DNA of 64,000 nucleotides from Ricordea florida. Lineage: Eukaryota; Cnidaria; Anthozoa; Corallimorpharia; Ricordeidae. Shown in pieces: positions 50,497 through 59,508 of the stretch. A model generated the notes under the pieces. That model was not told the DNA's origin and searched no databases. It saw only the letters and a program-made list of their open reading frames with translations. The position numbers and the translations under genes were made by a program. The DNA is taken from contig OX453285.1 of NCBI GenBank assembly GCA_949710005.1, positions 627,297 through 691,296 of the forward strand. Reading direction: 5' to 3'. Every line of letters starts with the position of its first letter. Position 1 is the first letter of the stretch.

Positions 50497-50775
50497 TAAG
50501 CGGGTTTATAAGTGGGTTTTTAGGTTATTTTCAAATTTGACAGGAAAACCCCTGTCCTTTTTAGCTTATAGTTTATTTTCAAATTTGGCAAGTGCTTAAG
50601 TGATATAAGTGGGGTTTTAGGTTTGGGGAGGGTTTGAATAGATTTGGCTAAGTTAGTGGGCTGATAGGTAGAGTGAGAGGAAGGTGACTCGACCTTGCGG
50701 TAAAGTAAGTTTTGGGGTTGAGGTTATTTTGAAATAAGTACTTTTTCTAGATTAAATTATAAGTGGGGTTTTTCC
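50497..50775 (+). repeat. Putative left terminal region with iterated motif
   Basis: 'ataagtgggtttt' (about 50508), 'atataagtggggttttagg' (about 50592) and 'ttataagtggggtttttcc' (about 50757) are three variants of one motif, and 'ttattttcaaatttg' occurs twice (about 50525 and 50571). Iterated words like these fit a terminal inverted repeat or subterminal replication signal. The matching right end is not in the window. Confidence 0.5.
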
Positions 50776-50826
50776 AGATCACAAAAAATTTGATTTAAAG
50801 GATAGGAAATATTCATAAGATTAGTT

Positions 50827-53800
50827 ATGGACCGAAAGAAAAATTCTGAAGAAAAGCCAGGAAAAAATGGCAAAATAATAAGGAGTTTAATAATTGAAAG
50901 GTTAGAAAAAATTAACAAGAAAAAAAAAGGTAAATTTTTACCAAAAAATGAAGTTATTAAAAAAGTTGACAGGTTTTTCGAAAAATATCCAGCCAAATTT
51001 CGAAAACTTGTTAGGTTTTTCGAAAAATATCCAGATAAATTACAAAAAATATCAAGAAGAAGGAAATTAGCACCAACTTTTATAAAACCACAAAAACTAA
51101 TTCCAGAAATATCAAGAAGAAGGAAATTAGCACCAACTTTTATAAAACCACAAAAACCAATTCTTGATGAGCCGGTACCTGAAATTAATATTCCAATTCT
51201 CAAACCAATAAATAAAAGGCTTGAGGATTTAATCAATGAAAATATTATAAAACTTACTAATAGTAAAAAATCTCAACCAAAAGAGAAAGGTAAAAATTTT
51301 TCTGATAGTGTGAGAGATGAATTGAAGGAAAAAACTAAAAAGAAAAGAACAATAGTACTTAAAATATTTTCACTAAATCCGTATGAAGAGGATCCTCTAA
51401 TTCAAAATAATAGGGATAATATTATTAGAATTTGGCGGGATCTAAATAATGATTTGTCAGAAACAATTTATAATGAGTTGGAACCCCAAATAGAAATGGG
51501 TGTAAGAATTGTTTTTAGTTTTACCGCTTTGATTCAAAGAGGAAATGGAGAAATAGCTTATCATTTTCATACATTTAGAAGCGGAGGAACTTTTAATTCC
51601 CTTTCGGAAATAAAAAAATATATAAAGAGATGTGAGGGTGAGAGACTGAGTTTAGAAGGAGATGCTTGGATGAGAGCATATTTACCTCCAGAAAAGAAGA
51701 TTAATAAACCAGGTGTTAATGAGGGTGGAGTTGAGTTTAGAGAAGTACAAATAAAAGTTATTAATACTAGACAGCCCTTAGTTGGGTGCGGAAGATTACC
51801 CGATGAATTACGAAAGAAAAGATGTATTTACTCTGTAGATGATAAAGATGATAATCTCTGTGTATGGCGGTGTTTGGCTATTCTAATGAATATTCTTGAT
51901 GGTAAACGAAATCCTCAAAAAATTAAGAAAAATCCTGAAAAAGACATAGAGAAAAGAGCATTATATTTAGCTAGAACTTTTTATGGTAATAAAAAACTAA
52001 AAAAAGAAGATGTTAGATCAACAAAATTGGTTGATTTTGAGAAAATTTCAAAAACTTTTTCCATAAATATCCGGGTTTACGAGCAGAAAGATATAACAAA
52101 TTTTAAAGTTTGGAAACTGGTGTTTGGGAAAAATAATTTCAAAGATGATTTAGAAACTTTAAATTTAGGTCTTTATAATAATCATGGGTTTTTCATTAAG
52201 GATCTAGATCTTCTTGCTCAAAACTGGGTATGTCAAGGATGTAAACAAAAATTTACCAGACACGATGATTTAAAAAGGCATTTTACCAATGAAACATGCA
52301 CAGGAGGAAAGACAAAAATAGTATGCACGGGAGAAAAGATAAAACATATCATGAATGAATCTGACAAAGTTTTTTACGGGGGTAAAATAAATTTTAGTTA
52401 TAAAGCATGTAGGTGGGTAGAGCACCAATCTAAAATTATAGGTAAACATATTCATCACGCGCTTTGCGGACATGGTGGCGAAAGGTGTTATAGGGATGAG
52501 GAGGAGAATGAGATTTTGTTTGACGGATACGAACCCGAGACAAAAACTGTTTTTGAGTTTTATGGATGTAAATGGCATGGGTGTCCTTGCTCAGCAACCG
52601 ACAAGATTAAATATAATAAAACTATTGAAAGAGAGAATATGATAAAAAGATTAGGTTATAATGTAGTATCGGTTTGGGAGTGTGAAAATCCTGAATTACC
52701 TAATATCTGGTTCAAAAAGAAATTTAATCCATATCCCTATTTTATTGATTACGATTTTGAGGGATTATTACAAAAAGAAGATAAAAAGATTACTGATGAT
52801 TTAGTTTTTACCCATACTCACATTCCAGTTAGTGTCGCAATAATAGATAATTTAACAAAAAAACCTGTTTTTCTTTACAATCAAAATCCTGATCTCCTCA
52901 TAAAAGAATTCGTTGAAAAATTGGAGGAAATAAGAAAAATTATAGTCGAAAAGGTTAGAGAAGAATATCCGCTTCCTGATCAAGATTCTTTGCAAAAAAA
53001 TGTCTTTCAAAAATATGAAGAATGGTGTAATCAAGTACCTGTTTTTGGGTTTAATAGTGGAAAATATGATATAAATTTGGTTAAAAGACATTTTATAAAA
53101 CACATGACCGAAAAAACTAAGGATATTTTTATTGCAAAGAAACAGAATAGGTATATGTTTTTAACAACACCGAATTTCAAATTCTTGGATATAATGTCCT
53201 ACCTTGCGCCTGGAGTTTCTTTTGATTCTTGGTGTAAAGCAAACAATTGTGAAGCCAAAAAACTTGTACTTCCTTATGAAAAATTGGATGGATATGATAA
53301 GCTTTCCTTAGTTGGACCCGTGAAACATGAAGATTTTTACTCTTCCTTGAAAAAGAAAAATATTTCTAAAGAAGAATATGAAGAATATTTGATAGAATTC
53401 GAAAAGAGGGGCTGTGTTACAATGTTAGACTGGTTGAAAGAGTATAATTTGAATGATGTTATTCCTTTTCTTGAAGCCCTTGAAAAAACAAGGAGTTTAT
53501 ATTATCCAGATGAAATTGATATATCAAAAGATGCAGTTTCCATTCCGGGGGTATCAATGAGGGCTGTTCTAAATAAATACCAAAAAATGAAGAAGAAAGG
53601 TGATCCTGAATTGTACGCACCAGGTCAATATTGCATTCATAGATGCAATAAAATTTGTAATGAAGAGTTTTGCAAAAAATGCTACAAAATAAGAAAAGAT
53701 TGTAAAATATGCGACAAAAACAAGAGTTATAAATTATTGAAAACGGGTATGGTTGGAGGCCCTAGTATTATATTTGTGAGATATGCGGAGGCAGAAAAAA

Positions 53801-55266
53801 CAATGATTCGCCCTCATAAATATAAATTTCCGGAAAATTGTGCGCGAATTGTTGGTTATGACGCAAATGGGTTATATCTATCCTGTTCTGGGCAAGAAAT
53901 GCCATGCGGAAAAGAAGAATGCATTGAGGTTGAAAATCCATCGGATCCTAAATTTATTAAGATTATTTGCAAAGATATTCTTGCTGGTAATCTTTTCGGG
54001 TTTTGCCAAGTTGATATCCATGTCCCCGAGCATCTAAAAGAAAAGTTTGAAGAATTTTCACCTCTATTTATTGTAGATGAAGTTCCTGAATATTTAGTAC
54101 CAGAGCATATGAAAGAATATCAATTAGCGACAGGTAGAAAACATCTAAAAGCCAATAAAAAATTGCTTGGTGTTTCCAAGGCAAAAAAGATATTTTTATA
54201 TACACCTATGATAAAATGGTATCTTAGTCATGGCTTGGAGATTACCGCCATTCATAATATTTTAAAGTATGAATCAGGAAGGCCCTTTGGATTTTTTCCA
54301 AAAGAGGTGGCAGACGCAAGAAGAGATGGAGATATTGAGGTTTTATTGGAAAAACTAGGTAAAGCTTTTGATAAAAACAATATTGATGATGTGGTAAAAA
54401 TTACCAATGAATTAAACCAATTTCCTGATATATTTAAAGTTATTGAAGAAAATAAAGATATCAAAGTACTGATTGAAAAACTAAAACCAAAGTACAAAGG
54501 TTGTAAAGAATTAGCCGACACGAATAAACTTAGGGGAAATTCTTTCTACGGAAAAATGATAGAAGATAAAGAAAAACATAATATCACAAGGTATACTCAG
54601 GATGAGGAAGAGGTTGAAAAAGCCCTAAGATCTGCTTTCTTTGAGGATCTTAATGAAATAAATGACACATATGAAATAATAAAACGAAAAAGATTAATAA
54701 AAATAGACAGACCCTATCAATGCGGAATCGCGGTTTATCAGTTAGCAAAATTAAGAATGCTGGAATTTTATTACGATTTTCTGGATAAATATTTTGATAG
54801 AAAGGATTTTGAGTTGATTCAAATGGATACAGATTCAATGTACATGGCAATCTCGTCAGAAAATTTGGATGATATTATAAAACCCGAAATGAGAGAAGAA
54901 TACTTTAGTGGCGGGAAAGAAAAATTCTTATCGACTTCTAAATATCATGAAAGGACTCCGGGTTTGTTCAAAAAAGAGTTTTCAGGGATTAGAATGATTG
55001 CAATTTCTTCAAAATGTTATTACGCGGAGGATGAGAAAGGAAAGGCAAAGTATAGCGCTAAAGGCATAATTCATCGTCAAAACGAACTAAACTGGAATGG
55101 CTATTGGGCGGCTTTAAAAGGGGCAAATGATATGGCACAAAATACAGGTTTTAGAATCAATGATAACCAAATTGTGACATATACACAAATTAAAAAAGGA
55201 TTGAATGCTTATTATGATAAAAGATGGGTTTATGAGGATGGAATTCACACAAAACCATTATATTAG
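50827..55266 (+). CDS. Protein-primed family B DNA polymerase
   Basis: 1479 aa; the replicative polymerase of the element. A basic N-terminal region carries two internal repeats: RFFEKYP twice with 14-residue spacing, and two tandem 20-residue units at residues 76-115. An OTU-like cysteine-protease segment follows, with DNLCVWRC (Cys345) and a later NNHGFFIKD (His453). Then come a C2HC finger (C469, C472, H485, C491) and an endonuclease-like motif, FEFYGCKWHGCPC (577-588). The 3'-5' exonuclease has Exo I YDFEG (D643, E645), Exo II FNSGKYD (743-748) and Exo III YNLND (873-877). Polymerase motifs are A, YDANGLYLS (D1012); B, GNSFYGK (1237-1243); and C, MDTDSMY (D1334, D1336). The modified motif A and large insert regions fit the protein-primed subgroup. 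It converges with the integrase, and the two ORF ends overlap by 9 bp. Confidence 0.95.
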   Translation: MDRKKNSEEKPGKNGKIIRSLIIERLEKINKKKKGKFLPKNEVIKKVDRFFEKYPAKFRKLVRFFEKYPDKLQKISRRRKLAPTFIKPQKLIPEISRRRKLAPTFIKPQKPILDEPVPEINIPILKPINKRLEDLINENIIKLTNSKKSQPKEKGKNFSDSVRDELKEKTKKKRTIVLKIFSLNPYEEDPLIQNNRDNIIRIWRDLNNDLSETIYNELEPQIEMGVRIVFSFTALIQRGNGEIAYHFHTFRSGGTFNSLSEIKKYIKRCEGERLSLEGDAWMRAYLPPEKKINKPGVNEGGVEFREVQIKVINTRQPLVGCGRLPDELRKKRCIYSVDDKDDNLCVWRCLAILMNILDGKRNPQKIKKNPEKDIEKRALYLARTFYGNKKLKKEDVRSTKLVDFEKISKTFSINIRVYEQKDITNFKVWKLVFGKNNFKDDLETLNLGLYNNHGFFIKDLDLLAQNWVCQGCKQKFTRHDDLKRHFTNETCTGGKTKIVCTGEKIKHIMNESDKVFYGGKINFSYKACRWVEHQSKIIGKHIHHALCGHGGERCYRDEEENEILFDGYEPETKTVFEFYGCKWHGCPCSATDKIKYNKTIERENMIKRLGYNVVSVWECENPELPNIWFKKKFNPYPYFIDYDFEGLLQKEDKKITDDLVFTHTHIPVSVAIIDNLTKKPVFLYNQNPDLLIKEFVEKLEEIRKIIVEKVREEYPLPDQDSLQKNVFQKYEEWCNQVPVFGFNSGKYDINLVKRHFIKHMTEKTKDIFIAKKQNRYMFLTTPNFKFLDIMSYLAPGVSFDSWCKANNCEAKKLVLPYEKLDGYDKLSLVGPVKHEDFYSSLKKKNISKEEYEEYLIEFEKRGCVTMLDWLKEYNLNDVIPFLEALEKTRSLYYPDEIDISKDAVSIPGVSMRAVLNKYQKMKKKGDPELYAPGQYCIHRCNKICNEEFCKKCYKIRKDCKICDKNKSYKLLKTGMVGGPSIIFVRYAEAEKTMIRPHKYKFPENCARIVGYDANGLYLSCSGQEMPCGKEECIEVENPSDPKFIKIICKDILAGNLFGFCQVDIHVPEHLKEKFEEFSPLFIVDEVPEYLVPEHMKEYQLATGRKHLKANKKLLGVSKAKKIFLYTPMIKWYLSHGLEITAIHNILKYESGRPFGFFPKEVADARRDGDIEVLLEKLGKAFDKNNIDDVVKITNELNQFPDIFKVIEENKDIKVLIEKLKPKYKGCKELADTNKLRGNSFYGKMIEDKEKHNITRYTQDEEEVEKALRSAFFEDLNEINDTYEIIKRKRLIKIDRPYQCGIAVYQLAKLRMLEFYYDFLDKYFDRKDFELIQMDTDSMYMAISSENLDDIIKPEMREEYFSGGKEKFLSTSKYHERTPGLFKKEFSGIRMIAISSKCYYAEDEKGKAKYSAKGIIHRQNELNWNGYWAALKGANDMAQNTGFRINDNQIVTYTQIKKGLNAYYDKRWVYEDGIHTKPLY
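51052..51171 (+). repeat. 60-bp tandem repeat inside PolB
   Basis: Two in-frame 60-bp units, near-identical over the first ~46 bp, both starting 'tcaagaagaaggaaattagc'. They encode RRRKLAPTFIKPQK twice. The high DNA identity points to a recent duplication. Confidence 0.9.
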
Positions 55267-56247
55267 AACAGAATTAGGAGGTAACTCTGTATCATACGGA
55301 ATAACCTGTAATTCTTCACGCACAAAACCTCTTCTTGGGCCGTCCTCTAAAAAGTATAAAACAGGTTGATTAGGAGAAATTCTACTTCCAGAAATATAAT
55401 AAACTTTTATGCTCCAAATAGGATCTGTGGCTCTTCTTCTTTCTCCGCCTTCAAGTTCACCGGGAGATAATAAATATCTAACCTTAACTTCAGTTGGTAG
55501 TCTAACCTCATCAAGCCCCACAACCCGTTTGTAATTTTTAGGTTTAATATCAACCTCTTTCATTTTTATAGCCTCATCAGGCTCTTTACCGGTTATTCTC
55601 ATAAGTTTATTATTCAAGGTTTTTAGAATAGCTGGCAATCTTTTCACCCATACTCTTGATCGATCATCACTAATCATTTCTTGCGCATATTGATGACTAA
55701 ATAATCTTTCTCCTAATATTCTATTTGCATTTTCCACAAATGCTTGTGCTCTATGATTACCGGCTTCACTTCTCTGTATTTTCACATTATGGTAATTCAT
55801 GAGTTTACTAACTTCGCCCATAAATTCTTTCCCAGGATCAACCATTAATGTTTTTGGGTATTTCAATCTTCTAGAATATATTTTCTTAAAAGCTTCTGAT
55901 ATCTCTCGACTTTCTTTTGAGGTTAATGGCTCAGCATCTTTATATCTCGAGGCGATATCAACCACAACTAACGCATATTTATATGTTTTTCTTCTAACTT
56001 TATCATGCGGTAAAAATAATAAATCTGCTTGGTGAATCTGATTTGGTTTATCTACAGTCCAATGGGGTCTAGGTATATATTTAGGAGCAGGTAGATAGAT
56101 TTGCCATATTGCCTGTTTCTGTAACCATTGTTTTGCCTCATTTTCACTTACTTTGGATTTCTCAGCTAATTTAGGAATTGCAGAATATCCTTTCCAATAT
56201 CCCTCAGCTGAATAATATATTTTTGAGAGTATATTTTCGTTGTTCAT
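55258..56247 (-). CDS. Retrovirus-like integrase (DD35E)
   Basis: 329 aa; expected to insert the linear viral DNA into the host genome. A helical N-terminal domain (YYSAEGYWKG...AKQWLQKQ) without the HHCC finger of retroviral integrases is followed by the rve core. The catalytic triad reads D75 (HQADLL), D137 (MVDPGKEF) and E172 (FVENANR). The D137-E172 spacing is 35, as in functional integrases. The C-terminal part (from about residue 230) is rich in beta-prone segments and ends near GFVREELQVIP, consistent with the SH3-like DNA-binding domain of Polinton integrases. It is transcribed toward PolB from a region shared with the small ORF at 56278. Confidence 0.95.
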   Translation of the reverse strand: MNNENILSKIYYSAEGYWKGYSAIPKLAEKSKVSENEAKQWLQKQAIWQIYLPAPKYIPRPHWTVDKPNQIHQADLLFLPHDKVRRKTYKYALVVVDIASRYKDAEPLTSKESREISEAFKKIYSRRLKYPKTLMVDPGKEFMGEVSKLMNYHNVKIQRSEAGNHRAQAFVENANRILGERLFSHQYAQEMISDDRSRVWVKRLPAILKTLNNKLMRITGKEPDEAIKMKEVDIKPKNYKRVVGLDEVRLPTEVKVRYLLSPGELEGGERRRATDPIWSIKVYYISGSRISPNQPVLYFLEDGPRRGFVREELQVIPYDTELPPNSVLI

Positions 56248-56260
56248 TTAAAAATAAACA

Positions 56261-56274
56261 AGTATCTTATAAAT
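56261..56274. promoter_or_regulatory. Viral promoter-like motif, copy 1
   Basis: AGTATCTTATAAAT, 3 bp upstream of the ATG at 56278 and 14 bp from the start of the divergent integrase gene. The core TATCTTATAAA is close to a TATA-type element on the plus strand. An identical 14-mer precedes the capsid gene. Confidence 0.55.
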
Positions 56275-56277
56275 CAA

Positions 56278-56469
56278 ATGGTGTCGGAGGAAGAAAAAAT
56301 AAAATTTACCGAATACCAAATCAACATTATGAAAAAAATTATTAGAAAAAAAATTTTATATATGCAAGATGGCGACCAAATTTTTAATGTTTTAATTTTA
56401 ATTCCTGAGGCGAGAGAAGGTTTATTAAAACATATCGACAGGTTAGAAAATAGAACAACACAGGTTTAA
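56278..56469 (+). CDS. Small viral protein of unknown function
   Basis: 63 aa, charged and probably all-helical (KFTEYQINIMKKIIRKKI; AREGLLKHIDRLENR), without a signal peptide or membrane helix. Its start is supported by the 14-bp motif immediately upstream, which is identical to that of the capsid gene 220 bp downstream. I do not recognise a family. It lies between the integrase and the capsid genes. Confidence 0.6.
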   Translation: MVSEEEKIKFTEYQINIMKKIIRKKILYMQDGDQIFNVLILIPEAREGLLKHIDRLENRTTQV

Positions 56470-56480
56470 AGGTTAATTAA

Positions 56481-56494
56481 AGTATCTTATAAAT
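56481..56494 (+). promoter_or_regulatory. Viral promoter-like motif, copy 2
   Basis: AGTATCTTATAAAT, identical to 56261-56274, 4 bp upstream of the capsid gene ATG at 56499. The downstream 'acaatg' leaves almost no room for a 5' leader if the motif acts as a TATA box, so the start site could be at or within it. Confidence 0.55.
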
Positions 56495-56498
56495 TACA

Positions 56499-57740
56499 AT
56501 GACGTCTGAAAAAATTAACCCAAACAGAATTCCCAAGGAACCCTTTGGTTTAAAAGCAGAATCAACATTGAATCGAATTACTCTAAATCCGTCCACAGCC
56601 AGCCCCGGAGAAACATTATATATAAATATTCCAAAACTCGCAGAGAATTTGGTGATTGTGCCGGGAAGTGTATCTCTTCTTTTTGATTTGGATGTCGAGG
56701 GTCATGCGAATAACACAGTTGTGAATAATTTGGGCTGCAATCTTGTAACTAGACTAAAAGTTCTTTTTGGAGGAGAAACATTGCAAGATACTCAAAGATA
56801 TGATTTATTTCAAACCTATCATGATTTATTCTTAACCGAAGAAGAGCGCGAAGATAGATTAAAAAAAGGTATTTCTTCGCTAAATATCAGAAAACTTAGA
56901 ACAAAAGCCGGAGATGCGAAAACACAAGATGTAAAAGAAGTTGCTCTCGCTAATGTTCACGGTTCAAAGTACAGAATACCAATAAATCATCCTATTCTAA
57001 ATGACCATGGAGTTTTTTACCCAAAAGCGTTGGAAAATCATCTTATATTTGAGATTACACTTGCACCGGTCACTAATATTCTTATTTATTCTGATACAAC
57101 TAAAGCGCCCTCATATTCAATCAAAAACTTAGAGTTAGAATATTCTTCAATTTCTAGCGAATATTTAGCTCGTGAGGCTCAAGCAGCTTATCAAGTTGGT
57201 AAAGGATTCTTTTATGAAAATATTACCCTTCACAAAACTTTTACATTTTCCATTGGCGGCGACGGTGTTATTAATCAGCATATTAATTTACCAAGAAGAT
57301 CAATGACAGGAATATTGTTTTTGTTTTTAATTCCTCAAGCTGCAGGAGCAAGGGATTCTGAAAATTTTTATAATCCGGGGATATCTTCCGTTGAAATTGA
57401 TGTTGATGGCGTGCCAAATAGAATATACTCTAGAGGAATGATTCCTTCCGATCTTTGGGAATCCGTGAAAAAAAGATTTCACCGGCATGATGGTTTACAA
57501 ATTTCATTGAAAGAAAAAGAATTTTACGCGGATAAGTTTGCTCTTTGGGTTGATACTAGAACTCATCCAGATAATGGTATTCATGGAGGTGGACTTGCTC
57601 TAAATAATACGCATGACGGTGTAAAAGTAGAAATTAAAAGGAAACAAGGAGGATCTGGAACCGTAACTTGCCATATGTTCGTCGTAGCGGATGCAATGAT
57701 GGAGATTATGAATTCAAGTTTGAGATCAATTAAGTACTAA
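56499..57740 (+). CDS. Major capsid protein candidate (double jelly roll)
   Basis: 413 aa. The predicted secondary structure is dominated by beta strands with no membrane segment. An N-terminal block (VPGSVSLLFDLDVE) is followed by VVNNLGCNLVTRLKVLFGGE and then a helical insertion (YDLFQTYHDLFLTEEERED). This order of strands, 'VNN' turn, strand and helix resembles the first jelly roll of Polinton/adintovirus hexon-like capsid proteins. The second half has further strand-rich segments (TFTFSIGGDGVINQHINLP; SSVEIDVDGVPNRIY). Its position directly upstream of the packaging ATPase supports the call. At 413 aa it is shorter than most animal Polinton hexons but still long enough for two jelly rolls. 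Assignment is by pattern and context, not by alignment. Confidence 0.7.
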   Translation: MTSEKINPNRIPKEPFGLKAESTLNRITLNPSTASPGETLYINIPKLAENLVIVPGSVSLLFDLDVEGHANNTVVNNLGCNLVTRLKVLFGGETLQDTQRYDLFQTYHDLFLTEEEREDRLKKGISSLNIRKLRTKAGDAKTQDVKEVALANVHGSKYRIPINHPILNDHGVFYPKALENHLIFEITLAPVTNILIYSDTTKAPSYSIKNLELEYSSISSEYLAREAQAAYQVGKGFFYENITLHKTFTFSIGGDGVINQHINLPRRSMTGILFLFLIPQAAGARDSENFYNPGISSVEIDVDGVPNRIYSRGMIPSDLWESVKKRFHRHDGLQISLKEKEFYADKFALWVDTRTHPDNGIHGGGLALNNTHDGVKVEIKRKQGGSGTVTCHMFVVADAMMEIMNSSLRSIKY

Positions 57741-57775
57741 ATTTAAAAAACATAATGTTATGATACAAAAAAATC

Positions 57776-58402
57776 ATGGAAGATTTACGAGATAAAATAC
57801 CATTCCATTGTATTATAACAGGACCCACAAATTGCGGAAAAACAAAGTACTTAATTGAACAGCTCCGAGGTCCTTTCCGGAAAGTTTTTGAATATATTGT
57901 TTTAATTTGTCCGACTTATTCTAAAAATAAAACTTATCATAATTTTGCCCTAGGGGATAAACATTTCTATGTATTATCTCCAGATGCTAGTAACATTGAC
58001 GAGATTAATGAATTGTTAAATGATTGTCAAATTTTATTCTCTGGTACGAATACATTAATAATTCTAGATGATTGCGCTGTTTCCTCCGATCTGAAGAAAA
58101 GATCCAATAAATTTATAGATTTAGCATTTTCCGGAAGGCATCATGGTTTATCAATGTGGGTTTTAACTCAGCAATTAACTTCAATTGCAAAACCATTCCG
58201 AGAAAATGTAGCCTGCGTTGTTACTTTTCATAATCCATCGCAGAAAGGTATGAAAATGTTTTTCGAGGATTATGGCGGAGATTTGGATTATGAATTGGGT
58301 AAAAAGTTTGTTCAACTCCTGAAAACTGAAAAATATTCTAGGTTGTGTTTGAGTTTGCGATATCCATTTAATTGCTATTTAGAGATACCAGAAGTGATTT
58401 AA
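57776..58402 (+). CDS. DNA packaging ATPase (A32/FtsK-HerA type)
   Basis: 208 aa; expected to drive viral DNA into preformed capsids. Walker A is GPTNCGKT (residues 16-23) and Walker B is TLIILDDC (D98, D99). Downstream, SGRHHGLSMWVLTQQ (about residues 122-136) fits the sensor-type strand ending in Gln that is typical of A32-like packaging ATPases. The size matches Polinton ATPases. It is only 6 bp from the next ORF, suggesting co-transcription. Confidence 0.92.
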   Translation: MEDLRDKIPFHCIITGPTNCGKTKYLIEQLRGPFRKVFEYIVLICPTYSKNKTYHNFALGDKHFYVLSPDASNIDEINELLNDCQILFSGTNTLIILDDCAVSSDLKKRSNKFIDLAFSGRHHGLSMWVLTQQLTSIAKPFRENVACVVTFHNPSQKGMKMFFEDYGGDLDYELGKKFVQLLKTEKYSRLCLSLRYPFNCYLEIPEVI

Positions 58403-58408
58403 CAAAAG

Positions 58409-58981
58409 ATGGCTAATATTGATGATTACATTGAAGAAGACCAACCAAAGGCAGTACCGGAAAAAAGTGAGGATCTTGAAATAAAACAAGAATCACTTGC
58501 CATTCTCGCCGCCTTGGGAACAACAAAAGAATATTTGGGGATTGAAATGAATCTGGGTGATATAAAGAAATTATCTGCAAAAGATGTTGAAAAGTATTTT
58601 AATCGTTATCAAGCAGTAATGGGAAAGAAAATTAATGGGGGATTAGTAGATTCATCCCTTCAATTAGTTTCAAAACTTATTTCTTATTTAGTTCCGGTTG
58701 ATGATATAGAATCTCTTTGCAATGATTTGAAGAATGATGATTTGGTAAATCGTGAATTATCAAACGTTGTTGGGTTATTAGCATTGAAAGCAGGAAGATT
58801 GGCAGCACTTGCTAGCGGACTATTTCAAGTAGCTAAACACATAAAATTCAACAAAAACCAACAATTTTCAAGAGAAGAACCAGTAAATGGCAGCACAACT
58901 GATCGGCGCTTAAGCGCCTCCCCAGCAGAGCTGGATCAAGAAACTAAGCAATCTGCTGAAGGCGTTGATACAGTATATTAA
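58409..58981 (+). CDS. Viral protein of unknown function, 190 aa
   Basis: Mostly helical and acidic at the N-terminus, with two moderately hydrophobic helices in the centre (SSLQLVSKLISYLVPV; SNVVGLLALKAGRLAALASG). The tail is polar and Ser/Thr/Glu-rich (TDRRLSASPAEL). No motif is recognised. Tight spacing to the ATPase gene suggests a structural or packaging partner, which is inference only. Confidence 0.7.
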   Translation: MANIDDYIEEDQPKAVPEKSEDLEIKQESLAILAALGTTKEYLGIEMNLGDIKKLSAKDVEKYFNRYQAVMGKKINGGLVDSSLQLVSKLISYLVPVDDIESLCNDLKNDDLVNRELSNVVGLLALKAGRLAALASGLFQVAKHIKFNKNQQFSREEPVNGSTTDRRLSASPAELDQETKQSAEGVDTVY

Positions 58982-59018
58982 ATAGATCTAAAAACTTATT
59001 TTCTGCATCCAAATAACA

Positions 59019-59471
59019 ATGTCCGAACAAAATGAACAAATTGAGCAAATTACTGCTGATCCAGAACCTGAAAATAAAGATACTAAAAAGAAGGAAAAAG
59101 ATCCTAAAAAAGTAGCAGCTGGTAAGAAATTAGCTGAATATAATAAAAAAGCAAAAGAAGCATTATCTAGGGAGATGAAACGAGAGCAAAAAATAAAAAA
59201 GGAAGAGGACGGGGCAAATGAAAATACATTTAGTGAAGCGAAATCGTGGATTCCAGAGTTATCTTTTACTACTGTTTTATCTGTTGTCGGATTATGTTTT
59301 ACAGCATTTGATCTTTTTATGAGATATAAGGAAAAAGCTAGGGTTGAATCCAGCTCCGCCGGGGAGGGCTTCGCCCGATATTCAAATAGGATAGCTGATT
59401 TATCACAAGTACCACAAATACCCCAACCTTCAAAAATTCCATTATCCTCAAAATCTTTAGGAATGGAATAA
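59019..59471 (+). CDS. Single-pass membrane protein, virion candidate
   Basis: 150 aa. The first ~75 residues are extremely charged (Lys/Glu, e.g. KKKEKDPKKVAAGKK). One hydrophobic helix follows (FTTVLSVVGLCFTAFDLFM, about residues 83-101), then a Pro/Ser-rich tail (QVPQIPQPSKIPLSSKS). 33 bp upstream is 'atctaaaaac', a variant of the ATCTAAAGAT motif found before three other genes. The family is not recognised. Confidence 0.65.
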   Translation: MSEQNEQIEQITADPEPENKDTKKKEKDPKKVAAGKKLAEYNKKAKEALSREMKREQKIKKEEDGANENTFSEAKSWIPELSFTTVLSVVGLCFTAFDLFMRYKEKARVESSSAGEGFARYSNRIADLSQVPQIPQPSKIPLSSKSLGME

Positions 59472-59508
59472 AGTCATTTAAAAGTTTCTCAATGATACAG
59501 TAAAAATT

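Noticed and set aside
50757-51236. 159-codon minus ORF
   Set aside because: Shadow of the repetitive PolB N-terminus on the opposite strand.
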